A DNA stretch of 19,464 nt from Microcaldota archaeon (GCA_027365215.1 DAHXNT010000005.1:1-19464), one strand, 5' to 3'. Counted from the stretch's first letter, positions 1 through 7,132 are shown. The notes: generated by a model not told the origin, from the sequence alone. Translations and numbers: made by a program.

Positions 1-1038
1 GCAGTAGCCGGTGTCGTTGTAGTACTTCGCCACCGTGTCTATGCACGAATACGAATCCGACTGGTCTTGTATGTTATTGCACATAGAGACGTTGTCGTAC
101 AGCACGGCCGCATTGGTGTATGCAGCTGTCTTGCATACCATCTGAAGCGAGGCAGGTATGGAGGAGCAGGACGAAAGAGCGGAAGTAAGGTTGACCGTCT
201 GCGTGTTGTTCGTGGAGTTGCTAATCGCGGTCAGATCGCCGCTGCAGACGCTGCCTATCGTGCCGCCTATTGCATTGCATGCGGCGGAATCCTTGTACTT
301 CAGCGCAAGGTTGAAGTAGCAGTAGCTGCGCGGCGTGAAGTTGTAGTACGAGTAGTACAGGTAGCTGGTATCGTTGGCGCCCAGCGCAGAGTAGTTCAGC
401 AGCAGGAAGAGAAGGTTGCTGTCTGCGCTGTTAGGCACCGGTGCGCAATAGCTCAGGTTCCCCGTGGAAACAGCGAGATTGTAGTTGCTAACCGCGTTGC
501 AGTACGCACCTTCGGTCGCATTGCCGATAAGACCGCATGTTGTTATATTGGAGAACCTGCCATGCTCCGCAAATGAATAATAGCACGGTGAAGAATAGCT
601 GCCTAGGGTGGCGCACGCAGCCGGGCTGCCTTCATGAAGCGATACGTTCAGCGTGCACTGGTACCTGTAGGTCCCGTTTGTGATGAGACCGCATGCGCTC
701 TGGTTGTCGTAGTGCTCCGCGACGTTGGCCGCACACTGCTGCGCGCCGGAGTCCATGAGCGTGCATATGCTCCCGTTATTTGAAGAGACCGCGAGACTTG
801 CAAGGCATGCATCTCTCTGGTTGCCGAGAAGTATGCCATTGCACCTCGAGAGCGGCGTGCTATGGCCCTCGGCCAAGGTAACTGCGAAAGCTATCACCAG
901 CAGCACGACGCCCAGCGCAAGATATATCAGATATTTCTCCCTCGTGCTCAAGTTCGAGCCTATGCCTTCTCTAGCTTTGACGCCTTCTGGTTCCGCGCCT
1001 TCCCCTGCCTTGTAGATCGAGCCAGACATGGTGCTCAT
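1..1038 (-). CDS. Cys-rich repeat, sequon-rich membrane-anchored surface protein (partial)
   Basis: The frame stays open from an ATG at 1036-1038 to the left edge, giving 346 residues without a stop; the C-terminus is outside the window. The ATG overlaps the stop of the KaiC-like gene (ATGA), which suggests translational coupling; a second Met lies at residue 4. Residues 1-34 are polar, about 35-56 form one hydrophobic membrane segment (YLIYLALGVVLLVIAFAVTL), and the rest is predicted extracytoplasmic. That part has 19 cysteines (66, 78, 92, 102, 116, 128, 142, 152, 168, 180, 198, 240, 254, 265, 291, 302, 320, 332, 346), often alternating 10-12 and 14-18 apart, as in degenerate tandem C-x-x-I-x(7-9)-C-x(3)-[VL]A units. 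About 15 N-x-S/T sequons suggest glycosylation. I infer a chain of disulfide-linked helical repeats on the cell surface. Function is unknown; no enzymatic motif is visible. Confidence 0.8.
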   Translation of the reverse strand, partial: MSTMSGSIYKAGEGAEPEGVKAREGIGSNLSTREKYLIYLALGVVLLVIAFAVTLAEGHSTPLSRCNGILLGNQRDACLASLAVSSNNGSICTLMDSGAQQCAANVAEHYDNQSACGLITNGTYRYQCTLNVSLHEGSPAACATLGSYSSPCYYSFAEHGRFSNITTCGLIGNATEGAYCNAVSNYNLAVSTGNLSYCAPVPNSADSNLLFLLLNYSALGANDTSYLYYSYYNFTPRSYCYFNLALKYKDSAACNAIGGTIGSVCSGDLTAISNSTNNTQTVNLTSALSSCSSIPASLQMVCKTAAYTNAAVLYDNVSMCNNIQDQSDSYSCIDTVAKYYNDTGYC

Positions 1039-1781
1039 GCTACAGTCATGAATTTGAACCCTTCAGGGGTTATCTCGTACGGCGAGAGAATCCAGCTGTG
1101 GTTCGTACCCCTCGTCTTGACGACCTCGGCCACGAGGCTTCTCTTGTCGTCCTGCTCCGCCTGGTAGAGTATTATGACTCCGTCGAACATGAAGAACTCC
1201 CTGGTGAACTTGAGGTCCTGCCTGCTCGAGGTCTGGAGCTCGAACGTGAACAATGCTGTAACTCCCAGCCTGCGCAGATTCTGCGTCAGCGACATCATTG
1301 ATCTCCTGTAGGAGAATACGTCAGGGAAAAGCAGCTTTACTATAGATATCGAGTCTATCACTATGAGCTTAGCATTGTTCTTCGTGAGCATGTCCTCTAT
1401 TTCTGAGACTATGTGGCCGAAGGAGTAGTTCGATGTGTCGTCGCCCTTCTGGTATATCCTCTCATAGCTCTCCGCTTTCTCCACAGCCAGCTTTCCAGAT
1501 GCAATCAGATCGTCTATGTCGGTGAACTCCTCGAACACCGCCTTCGCGTTTCGTATTATGTCCTCCGGCTCTTCCTCAAAGGAGACCATGGTTGATGGTA
1601 TGCCTTTCTTAGCATTCCTGTAAAGTATCTCGAACGATAGGAGCGTCTTCCCCGCTCCGGGGCCTCCGGCCAAGAGCACTTGCTCCCTCTCCGGTATGCC
1701 GCCGTAAAGCAGCTTATCCATACCCTCGATACCAGTACTTATTTTCTTGACCACACCGCTATCTTTTGCCTTCGCCACCAT
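1035..1781 (-). CDS. KaiC/RAD55-family RecA-like ATPase
   Basis: A single RecA-fold ATPase of 248 residues. From the ATG at 1779-1781: Walker A GGPGAGKT at 39-46, the KaiC-type catalytic glutamates in SFEEEPEDI at about 68-76, Walker B LIVIDS ending at Asp143, and a C-terminal TRGTNHS segment typical of KaiC-like proteins. The opening STGIEGMDKLLYGGIPE is the classic family start. The frame extends 28 codons upstream to 1865, but a TATA box (1818-1826) lies inside that extension and fits transcription starting near 1795, so 1781 is preferred. Archaeal KaiC-like proteins of this size (COG0467) are often sensory or regulatory ATPases; some act in signalling or motility. Here it sits directly before, and overlaps, a Cys-rich surface protein. 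The family call is firm; the role is not known. Confidence 0.88.
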   Translation of the reverse strand: MVAKAKDSGVVKKISTGIEGMDKLLYGGIPEREQVLLAGGPGAGKTLLSFEILYRNAKKGIPSTMVSFEEEPEDIIRNAKAVFEEFTDIDDLIASGKLAVEKAESYERIYQKGDDTSNYSFGHIVSEIEDMLTKNNAKLIVIDSISIVKLLFPDVFSYRRSMMSLTQNLRRLGVTALFTFELQTSSRQDLKFTREFFMFDGVIILYQAEQDDKRSLVAEVVKTRGTNHSWILSPYEITPEGFKFMTVA

Positions 1782-1817
1782 CCTATCAACTTGCCGATTC
1801 TTTATTACAATTTTAAA

Positions 1818-1826
1818 CTTATAAAC
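1818..1826 (-). promoter_or_regulatory. TATA box of the KaiC-like gene
   Basis: On the minus strand GAAAGTTTATAAG reads as a purine BRE followed by a TATA box. It lies about 40 nt upstream of the ATG at 1781, placing the transcription start near 1795 with a leader of about 14 nt. This decides the start codon, because the longer frame would include the promoter. Confidence 0.6.
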
Positions 1827-1865
1827 TTTCCGAATGTAAAACTGCGCCGCTGGTGCCTTTCGCAC

Positions 1866-2047
1866 GGAGCTGTAATAGACATTTGTCTAATTTTTATACG
1901 TTTCGCATGCACGGCATGAGCGCGGTTTATTACAAAACGCTTTTATTTTGTTGAGTCAAACATTATGTGTTCTGCATAGGGGGCAGTGCGGCAACTCGTG
2001 CGGCTTGCATGAGCTTAAGCGAATAGGCGAACGACGATGGTAATGCG
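1866..2047. other. Divergent intergenic region with plus-strand TATA candidates and leader hairpin
   Basis: This gene-free stretch separates the minus-strand KaiC-like gene from the plus-strand membrane-protein gene. Plus-strand TATA-like elements lie near 1889-1898 (ATTTTTATAC) and 1940-1950 (CTTTTATTTTG). The second would start transcription near 1970 and leave a leader of about 75 nt. That leader holds a 7-bp stem (CTCGTGC 1995-2001, loop 2002-2006, GCATGAG 2007-2013, one G-U). No convincing ORF or tRNA was found here. Confidence 0.4.
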
Positions 2048-2842
2048 ATGAACAAAAGGATCGTTTTGATAGGTGTATTGCTAATAGTGCTCGGCCTCAT
2101 AGCAGCGGTGATAGCGACTACGACGTTCAACAACAGCGTGAAGACGCTGGCAAGCCAGCTGCTCAGAAACGCGACGATCAACTCTACAATGCGAAGCTTC
2201 GCGTACGTGCAGATAAGCCTCTCCAATGCATCACAGATATACGTGCTCGCGGAGATGAACAAGAGTGCGAACTTCTACATCTTTAACAGCAGCGCCTTCG
2301 GCGCATGGACTGCCTCTGCAAGCAACACAGTAAACAGCACGGGCCTTGCGGCCGCCGAGGCGCTCGAGGGCAGGGGCGCGCTGTTCATAGCGAAGAACTC
2401 GACCTTCGTGGATTCCGCTTCACCGGTAGCACCGAATTCTACCGAAGACATAGTCTTTTCGGCGTCGAACGCGACAGAACCGGCAGGAACCTATTACGCG
2501 GTATCCGACAACACGAACGGCAGCGCGTCAGCATCGAATGGAACTGTCATGACCAAGCTCGTGTATTACGCGCCCGGAACATTGAGCAGCAACACGATAA
2601 GCAAGTACAGCGGCTCTGGGACGACCGTTCTGGCGGGCAGCGTCATGTTCCTGATATTGATAATAGCCGGAATAATACTCTTGGTATACGGACTGATAAA
2701 GAAGCCGAAGGCCGAGGCTCTTCCGCCGCAGTTCCAGGAGCCCGGCAAGAAGGAAGAGAATAAGGGCGGCGCAGGCAAGCCAGACGATTACATAAGCGGA
2801 ATCTACGACAAGATAGAAGGAAAGGGCAAGAAAAACAAGTAG
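2048..2842 (+). CDS. Sequon-rich membrane protein with N- and C-terminal TM helices
   Basis: A 264-residue protein that I do not recognise. It begins with a hydrophobic segment at about 4-24 (IVLIGVLLIVLGLIAAVIA), has an Ala/Ser/Asn/Thr-rich middle of about 170 residues with more than ten N-x-S/T sequons and no cysteines, a second transmembrane helix at about 194-216 (VMFLILIIAGIILLVYGLI), and a Lys/Glu/Gly-rich, presumably cytosolic tail of about 45 residues. This predicts an exported, probably glycosylated domain held by two helices, with a charged tail inside. The ATG lacks a strong ribosome-binding site; GATGG lies nearby. The downstream XRE-type regulator starts four bases after the stop, so the two are probably co-expressed. 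A role in cell-envelope structure or sensing is only a guess. Confidence 0.75.
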   Translation: MNKRIVLIGVLLIVLGLIAAVIATTTFNNSVKTLASQLLRNATINSTMRSFAYVQISLSNASQIYVLAEMNKSANFYIFNSSAFGAWTASASNTVNSTGLAAAEALEGRGALFIAKNSTFVDSASPVAPNSTEDIVFSASNATEPAGTYYAVSDNTNGSASASNGTVMTKLVYYAPGTLSSNTISKYSGSGTTVLAGSVMFLILIIAGIILLVYGLIKKPKAEALPPQFQEPGKKEENKGGAGKPDDYISGIYDKIEGKGKKNK

Positions 2843-2846
2843 ATGA

Positions 2847-3593
2847 TTGTGCATTGGTTTTGGTGATTCGATAGAGGAAGACAACACCGAGATAGATTCC
2901 CTCAAGGAGAAAATTGCAGGGGAGATAACGCTTGCGGAGAGCCCTGGCAGCGCAATGAAGAAGTGGAGGGAGTTCTTCGGCATAAGCCAGGTCGACCTTG
3001 CGAGGCGCATAAAGATCTCGGCATCTACCATAAGCGACTACGAGAGCAACAGGAGGCTCAGCCCAGGGGTAGGCGTCATAAAGAGGTTCGTGGACAGGCT
3101 GTTCGAGATAGACGCCGAGAAGGGCGGTTCGGTCGTGCAGGGCCTGGTGAAGTTTTCGGGAGAGCCCAGGGCGAAGGGCGATTCGAAGGTATTCTATTCG
3201 ATTCACGACTTCAGCGTGCCCATAAGCGGCACGGACCTGAACAGGATAATAGACGGCAAGATAGTCGTCAATCCAACGCATCTGGACTCCATACGAATAT
3301 TCGGATACACGCGAATGGACAGCCTCAAGGTCATACTTGAGATGGACCCTGCCGAGTACCCGAAGCTCTTCGGCTCGACTACGGAACGAGCGTTCGTCTT
3401 CGAGAACGTAAGCAGCGGCAGGTCGCCGATGGTGGTCATACGAGTCGCGCCCATAAAGCCGAAGATCGTCGTGATCCACAACGTGGTCAACCTTGACAAG
3501 CTCGCGATAAAGATCGCGCAGGTCGAAAAGATACCAGTGCTCGTCACGAAGCTTCCATTGGAAGAGGTCTACAGCAGGCTGAACAAGATATGA
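2847..3593 (+). CDS. XRE-family (HTH_3) transcriptional regulator, COG1709-like
   Basis: A 248-residue DNA-binding protein. The helix-turn-helix covers about 37-88, with ISQVDLARRIKISASTISDYESNRR as its recognition core. It is preceded by a LKEKIAGEITLAESPGSAMKKWRE segment resembling archaeal COG1709 regulators. A separate C-terminal domain from about 118 to 248 (beginning FSVPISGTDLNRIIDGKIVV) may sense a ligand or dimerise. The conserved segment begins before the first in-frame ATG (codon 38), so the start must lie upstream. The only usual codon before the in-frame stop at 2844 is TTG 2847, so the start is uncertain. The gene follows the membrane-protein gene by four bases, and a local regulatory link is plausible. 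The family is clear; the target genes are unknown. Confidence 0.82.
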   Translation: MCIGFGDSIEEDNTEIDSLKEKIAGEITLAESPGSAMKKWREFFGISQVDLARRIKISASTISDYESNRRLSPGVGVIKRFVDRLFEIDAEKGGSVVQGLVKFSGEPRAKGDSKVFYSIHDFSVPISGTDLNRIIDGKIVVNPTHLDSIRIFGYTRMDSLKVILEMDPAEYPKLFGSTTERAFVFENVSSGRSPMVVIRVAPIKPKIVVIHNVVNLDKLAIKIAQVEKIPVLVTKLPLEEVYSRLNKI

Positions 3594-3633
3594 CGATGCA
3601 GCAGGGCTCTTTGCTGGCTTATCGACTTGCGCG

Positions 3634-5379
3634 CTAAACCTGCGCCATTCGCCTGCTCAGCGCTTTCTTGATCATTTCGGGGCCCAGCGCGTTTATCACC
3701 CTGTCTTTTGTCAGCCATCCGCGCCTGGCAGTGCCTATCCCATATCTAAGGAAGCTGAAGTCGTTTGTGGAGTGCGAGTCGCTGTCTATAGCGAAATTTA
3801 TCTTGTACTTGGAAACGAGCATTATGTTGGTGTCGTTAAGATCGAGTCTCTTAGGCTGCGAGTTTATCTCCATCGCCACGTTGTTCCTCTCCGCCGCCTC
3901 GGCCACCTTCTCCAAATCTATCTTGTAGGCTTCCCTCTCCATTATCTCCCTGCCAGTTGGATGGCCGAGCACGTGCACGTACCCTGAATCGATCGCCTTT
4001 ATCACTCTCTTCGTCATCTCCTCCTCGCTCATGTTGAAGTTGGAATGCACGGACGCGACGGCGCAGTCCATCTCCTTCATGGTCTTCGGCTCAAGGTCGA
4101 GGCGGCCATCCTTCAGTATGTCGATCTCCGCCCCTTTGAGCAGCGTGAAGCTGCCGTCAAGCCTCTTGCCCAGCTCGTCCATCTTCCTGAAGAACGCCAT
4201 GAACTGAGCGTCGTTCATGCCGTGCGCTATCCTCGCGCTCTTTGTGTGGTTTGTCACCGCTAGGTATTCCAGTCCGTGCGACATCGCCGCGCTCGCCATC
4301 TCATCGAGGGTCGCATTGCCGTCGGTTTCCTTAGTATGGCTGTGAAGGTCGCCCTTGAGGTCGTCGTATCCTATTATCTTCGGCAGCTTTCCCTCCTGTG
4401 CGAGCCTTATCTCGCCCCTCGCCTCGCGCATCTCTGGCGGAATCCACTGCATGCCCAGCTTCTTGTATATGACCTCCTCGCTCTTGCTCTCGATCATTTT
4501 TCCGCCCCTGGCGAAAAGGCCGTACTCGTTGAGCTTGTATCCCTTCCTTACCGCTATCTCCCTGACGCTGATGTTGTGGTCCTTGCTGCCGGTGAAGTAC
4601 TGCTGCGCCGCGCCTATGCTCTTCGGATCTATCACCCTGAGGTCGCAGCTGACGCCAAGGCTGAGCCAGACCGTCGACTTCGTGGGCCCCTTGACTATCG
4701 TCCTCTCGACGCCGTTCATCTTCGTGAAGAAGCCCATCAGATCCTCGGACTTGTTCGACAATGCAAGGATGTCGAGGTCGCCGACCGTTTCCCTCATTCT
4801 CCTGGTTGATCCGGCTATGAAAACATCTTCGGCAAGTCCGCTGTCCTTGAGCTTCTTTACTATGTCTTCTATGGCGGGCATCGCCGCGCCGAGAAGCAGC
4901 CTTCCCTTGCTCGCCTGCTGCATCTCTATGCTCTTGGCGAACAGTTCCTCGCTCTTCTCGCCGAACCCTTCGAGATCCCTTATCTTGTGTGCGCTTATCG
5001 CCTTCGTGAGGTCCTCGACATTCCTGACGCACAGCTTCTTGTAGAGCAGGACGGCGCGCTTGGCACCCATGCCCTGCAGCTGGGTCAGCTGCGTGAAGTC
5101 TATCGGATACCTTTTCTTCAAGAGGGCATACTTCCTTATCTTTCCGGTCTTTAGGTACTCCTCTATGCTTGCCGCAAGGCCTTTTCCTATTCCCGGAAGC
5201 GCCATCAGGGCTTCCTTGCCGCCGCTCTTGTAGACATTCTCTATGGGCTCCTGAAGGCTCGAGATGGTGAGTGCCGCCTTCCTGTACGCCCTGACCTCGA
5301 ACTTCGAGCTCGGCGTCTCGTCTATAGTAAGCATGTCGGCTATCTCGCTGAACAGCTCGGAAAGCTTCTTGTTTTCCAT
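3634..5379 (-). CDS. polX: Family X DNA polymerase with C-terminal PHP domain (PolX)
   Basis: A repair-type DNA polymerase of 581 residues, the usual length for bacterial/archaeal PolX. Order of parts: N-terminal helix-hairpin-helix region with ALPGIGKGLAASIEEYLKTG at about 60-79 and a second HhH near 101-112; palm with TVGDLDIL carrying metal Asps 201 and 203 and a third in SCDLRVID (Asp246); then a PHP domain from about 343. The PHP metal ligands look complete: DLHSH, TNH, GAEID, VHS, GHP and DSDSH. In the family the PHP domain gives Mn-dependent 3'-5' exonuclease or end-processing activity in gap filling. The ATG at 5377-5379 is preferred over GTG 5388, since GGTG lies 8 nt upstream. It converges on the XRE-type regulator gene 40 bp away. 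PolX with PHP is patchy in archaea, so transfer is possible. Confidence 0.94.
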   Translation of the reverse strand: MENKKLSELFSEIADMLTIDETPSSKFEVRAYRKAALTISSLQEPIENVYKSGGKEALMALPGIGKGLAASIEEYLKTGKIRKYALLKKRYPIDFTQLTQLQGMGAKRAVLLYKKLCVRNVEDLTKAISAHKIRDLEGFGEKSEELFAKSIEMQQASKGRLLLGAAMPAIEDIVKKLKDSGLAEDVFIAGSTRRMRETVGDLDILALSNKSEDLMGFFTKMNGVERTIVKGPTKSTVWLSLGVSCDLRVIDPKSIGAAQQYFTGSKDHNISVREIAVRKGYKLNEYGLFARGGKMIESKSEEVIYKKLGMQWIPPEMREARGEIRLAQEGKLPKIIGYDDLKGDLHSHTKETDGNATLDEMASAAMSHGLEYLAVTNHTKSARIAHGMNDAQFMAFFRKMDELGKRLDGSFTLLKGAEIDILKDGRLDLEPKTMKEMDCAVASVHSNFNMSEEEMTKRVIKAIDSGYVHVLGHPTGREIMEREAYKIDLEKVAEAAERNNVAMEINSQPKRLDLNDTNIMLVSKYKINFAIDSDSHSTNDFSFLRYGIGTARRGWLTKDRVINALGPEMIKKALSRRMAQV

Positions 5380-5423
5380 GCAACGCACACCGGTTTTCTG
5401 CAGTATGGTAAAGCTCTACGTAT

Positions 5424-5434
5424 GATATTTTATC
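5424..5434. promoter_or_regulatory. AT-rich promoter element between polX and the transglutaminase-like gene
   Basis: GATATTTTATC sits in the 77-bp divergent gap. On the plus strand it would place transcription at about 5455, almost at the ATG at 5457, so that mRNA would be near leaderless. A second TATA-like string at 5446-5453 (CTTATATA) is too close to the ATG to serve this gene. On the minus strand the same AT-rich block could serve polX. Confidence 0.4.
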
Positions 5435-5456
5435 CTTTCTTGCGTCTTATATACTG

Positions 5457-6047
5457 ATGGGAATGCCCGAAGAGGAGCGTGAGGCCAAGGACCTGTCGAA
5501 CCTCAATGAGGTCTACCTTGCCATAATATCGCGCTACAAGGATTACATAGAGGAGAAGGAGAGCATATCCGTTGCGGAATTGCCGACCCTTGTTACGCCC
5601 AACGGCGAGACGGTATCGCGGAAGGCTGGAGAGATAAAGGCGGAATTCCAGGACTATTTCTTCGACAAGGACTTCTATGATGCGGCAATGAAGGCGTTCA
5701 ACTTCGTAAAGGACAAGGTGGCTACTGTCGTGCTGCCGGTCCAATTCTGGCTGACGCCTGAAGAGACTCTGAACTTCATGGTGGGCGACCTCATGGACAA
5801 GAACGTGCTCCTATGCAGCCTGCTTATAAGGCTCGGCAACCCCTCCACGCGGGTCTTCGTCATATCGAAAGGAGGGGATAAGCGCACGTTCATCTACTTC
5901 GAGTTCAGCGGAAAGGTCTACGTGCTAGATCTCGATGACGGCATCAAGGAATATGCCGGCAGAGATGAGATGATAGAGGCGCAGAAGCTAGACGACGACA
6001 CAACTGCGTACGAGTTCAACGACAAGCTGTACATAGACGTGAGCTGA
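5457..6047 (+). CDS. Transglutaminase-like protein lacking the catalytic Cys (probable pseudoenzyme)
   Basis: A soluble 196-residue protein without signal or membrane segment. The segment from about 97 to 161 resembles the transglutaminase-like core: LTPEETLNFMVGDLMDKNVLL (100-119) matches the family's PEETL...GDCxDKAxLL helix, followed by SLLIRLGNPSTRVFV and then FIYFEFSGKVYVLDLDDG. The nucleophilic Cys of GDCxDK is Leu112 here. The usual His of the H-x-W/Y-x-E-x strand is replaced by Phe or a neighbour near 145-147. The third triad residue, Asp in VLD (158), remains. So the fold call is an inference from motif spacing, and if right the protein is probably inactive as a protease or transglutaminase and may bind a partner. 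Residues 1-90 match nothing I know. Met3 is an alternative start. Confidence 0.7.
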   Translation: MGMPEEEREAKDLSNLNEVYLAIISRYKDYIEEKESISVAELPTLVTPNGETVSRKAGEIKAEFQDYFFDKDFYDAAMKAFNFVKDKVATVVLPVQFWLTPEETLNFMVGDLMDKNVLLCSLLIRLGNPSTRVFVISKGGDKRTFIYFEFSGKVYVLDLDDGIKEYAGRDEMIEAQKLDDDTTAYEFNDKLYIDVS

Positions 6048-6049
6048 GG

Positions 6050-6937
6050 TTACGGGGCAGTGTATCCGCTGGTCCACGAGCCCGTGAACGTCACGCCGTT
6101 TATCTGGCCGTTGTTGTTGTTTCCAGAATAGTCCCCTGCGTTGCCGTTGAGCGGCCACCAACCGACTAGGTTCTGCAGTTTGGTAGGCGCACCGCCGATT
6201 CCCTCGGTATAAAGATACTGTATAACGTTTGCCGAGAGAGAGGTGTTGTAGAGTTGGATATTCGCTATAGAACCAGTAAATGGGCTGTCTCCATTTCCAC
6301 CTCCGATCCCGATGCCTCCCGTAGGCAACGGAAGTGCGCCGCTTGTCGCCAGACTATTCCTTAAAACGCCGTTTATCCATATACTTATATAGGAACCGTT
6401 ATATCTGCCAACTACAAATACCCATGTGTTAGGGTTAAATATCCCGGCAGGCGAGTCGACGGGTGTCCAGCCGGTATCTGCTACGTAAAATTCCGCGTTT
6501 CCGGCTCCTCCCCCATACACATCAAAATAAAAGTTGTTGTTACCGCCACAACAGTTATTACCAACAATTTTCATTCTAGAACCTGAATACGTGGCTGGGT
6601 TCACCCAAGCGGTAACGGTCATTGAATATTGGCCAACAGATGTCGGATTATTTATTATTATAGCCGTACTCGACCCCCCATTGAACTGTGCAACATACTG
6701 CGGCAGCTCGCCGTTGCACAAACCCTCAAGGTTGATGAACTGCGTCGTGCCTGGTCCGTCGGGCCTGTAGACATTGCACGAACCCGGTTGTGCCCTGGGC
6801 CCCAGGTTGTTCGCATTGAAGACTCCGAGCTCGAAGAGCGCCGCGAGAACTACCGCGATGATTAGTATCGCCCAGCCGTACGTCATGAGGTATTCCATCG
6901 CAGACTGGGAACGACCTGCACTGCTCACGCCTCGCAT
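6050..6937 (-). CDS. Pilin-like surface protein with class III signal peptide and LamG domain
   Basis: A 295-residue exported protein. The N-terminus SSAGRSQSAMEYLMTYGWAIL followed by IIAVVLAALFELGVF is an archaeal class III (type IV pilin-like) signal: short basic leader, then a hydrophobic helix. If cleavage follows Ser10, Gln11 is residue +1 and Glu15 is the pilin Glu+5. The rest (about 75-285) is a LamG/concanavalin A-like lectin domain, with SMTVTAWVNP near 105, WVFVVGRYNGSYISIWINGVLRNS near 165-195, and GSIANIQLYNTSLS near 218-235. Such domains bind glycans or serve adhesion. Cysteines include CC in NNCCGGNNN near 128. It is preceded by a TATA box at 6966-6976. A surface pilus or adhesin subunit is the likely role; the partner is unknown. 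Confidence 0.85.
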   Translation of the reverse strand: MRGVSSAGRSQSAMEYLMTYGWAILIIAVVLAALFELGVFNANNLGPRAQPGSCNVYRPDGPGTTQFINLEGLCNGELPQYVAQFNGGSSTAIIINNPTSVGQYSMTVTAWVNPATYSGSRMKIVGNNCCGGNNNFYFDVYGGGAGNAEFYVADTGWTPVDSPAGIFNPNTWVFVVGRYNGSYISIWINGVLRNSLATSGALPLPTGGIGIGGGNGDSPFTGSIANIQLYNTSLSANVIQYLYTEGIGGAPTKLQNLVGWWPLNGNAGDYSGNNNNGQINGVTFTGSWTSGYTAP

Positions 6938-6965
6938 GCTGTCACGTAAAAGAATGAGAAGGAAC

Positions 6966-6976
6966 AGATATATTCC
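6966..6976 (-). promoter_or_regulatory. TATA box of the LamG pilin-like gene
   Basis: The minus strand reads GGAATATATCT here, about 33 nt from the ATG at 6935-6937. That puts the transcription start near 6945 with a leader of about 8 nt. The preceding mini-gene ends at 6999, so this gene has its own promoter. Confidence 0.55.
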
Positions 6977-6998
6977 TTGGCACGCCGCGCTTTTCGCA

Positions 6999-7109
6999 TC
7001 AAGAATGGTCCTTGTTGCCCTTGAGCGCCTTCCTTGATGCCTTCTTCAGTTTCTTCATCTTGACGCTTCGGTACGACTTTCCCTGCTTCCTCTTCGATTT
7101 CGCCTTCAT
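6999..7109 (-). CDS. 36-residue lysine/arginine-rich mini-protein
   Basis: This short frame (ATG 7107-7109, stop TGA 6999-7001) encodes 36 residues beginning MKAKSKRKQGKSYRSVKMKK. More than 40 percent of its residues are Lys or Arg, with almost no acidic residues and no hydrophobic core. It starts 22 nt after the hsp20 stop on the same strand. A TATA-like string at 7141-7150 and GTGAT a few bases before the ATG support expression. Its composition suggests a nucleic-acid-binding or ribosome-associated peptide, but I match it to no known family: it does not look like eL41 or eS30. It could also be a chance frame; the context and the sustained basic composition favour a real gene. Confidence 0.5.
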   Translation of the reverse strand: MKAKSKRKQGKSYRSVKMKKLKKASRKALKGNKDHS

Positions 7110-7118
7110 TAAAATCAC

Positions 7119-7132
7119 ATTAATGCATTAAT
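7119..7132. repeat. 14-bp perfect palindrome between hsp20 and the mini-gene
   Basis: ATTAATGCATTAAT is identical to its reverse complement. It touches the hsp20 stop codon (7132-7134) and lies just upstream of the mini-gene start (7109), within its predicted leader. It could be an operator half-site pair or weak hairpin; AT-rich palindromes also arise by chance. Confidence 0.45.

Noticed and set aside
67..576. 169-codon plus-strand frame near the left edge
   Set aside because: It is antisense to the Cys-rich gene, whose frame has consistent Cys and sequon patterns and a membrane helix.
1782..1865. 28-codon extension of the KaiC-like gene
   Set aside because: It overlaps the TATA box, and family members begin close to the STGIEGMDKLL segment.
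1961..2047. tRNA or other structured RNA gene
   Set aside because: A stem exists but no T-loop (GTTCRANYC) or cloverleaf could be built.
2643..3479. 278-codon minus-strand frame
   Set aside because: It is the reverse of the XRE regulator and membrane-protein genes, with no family match.
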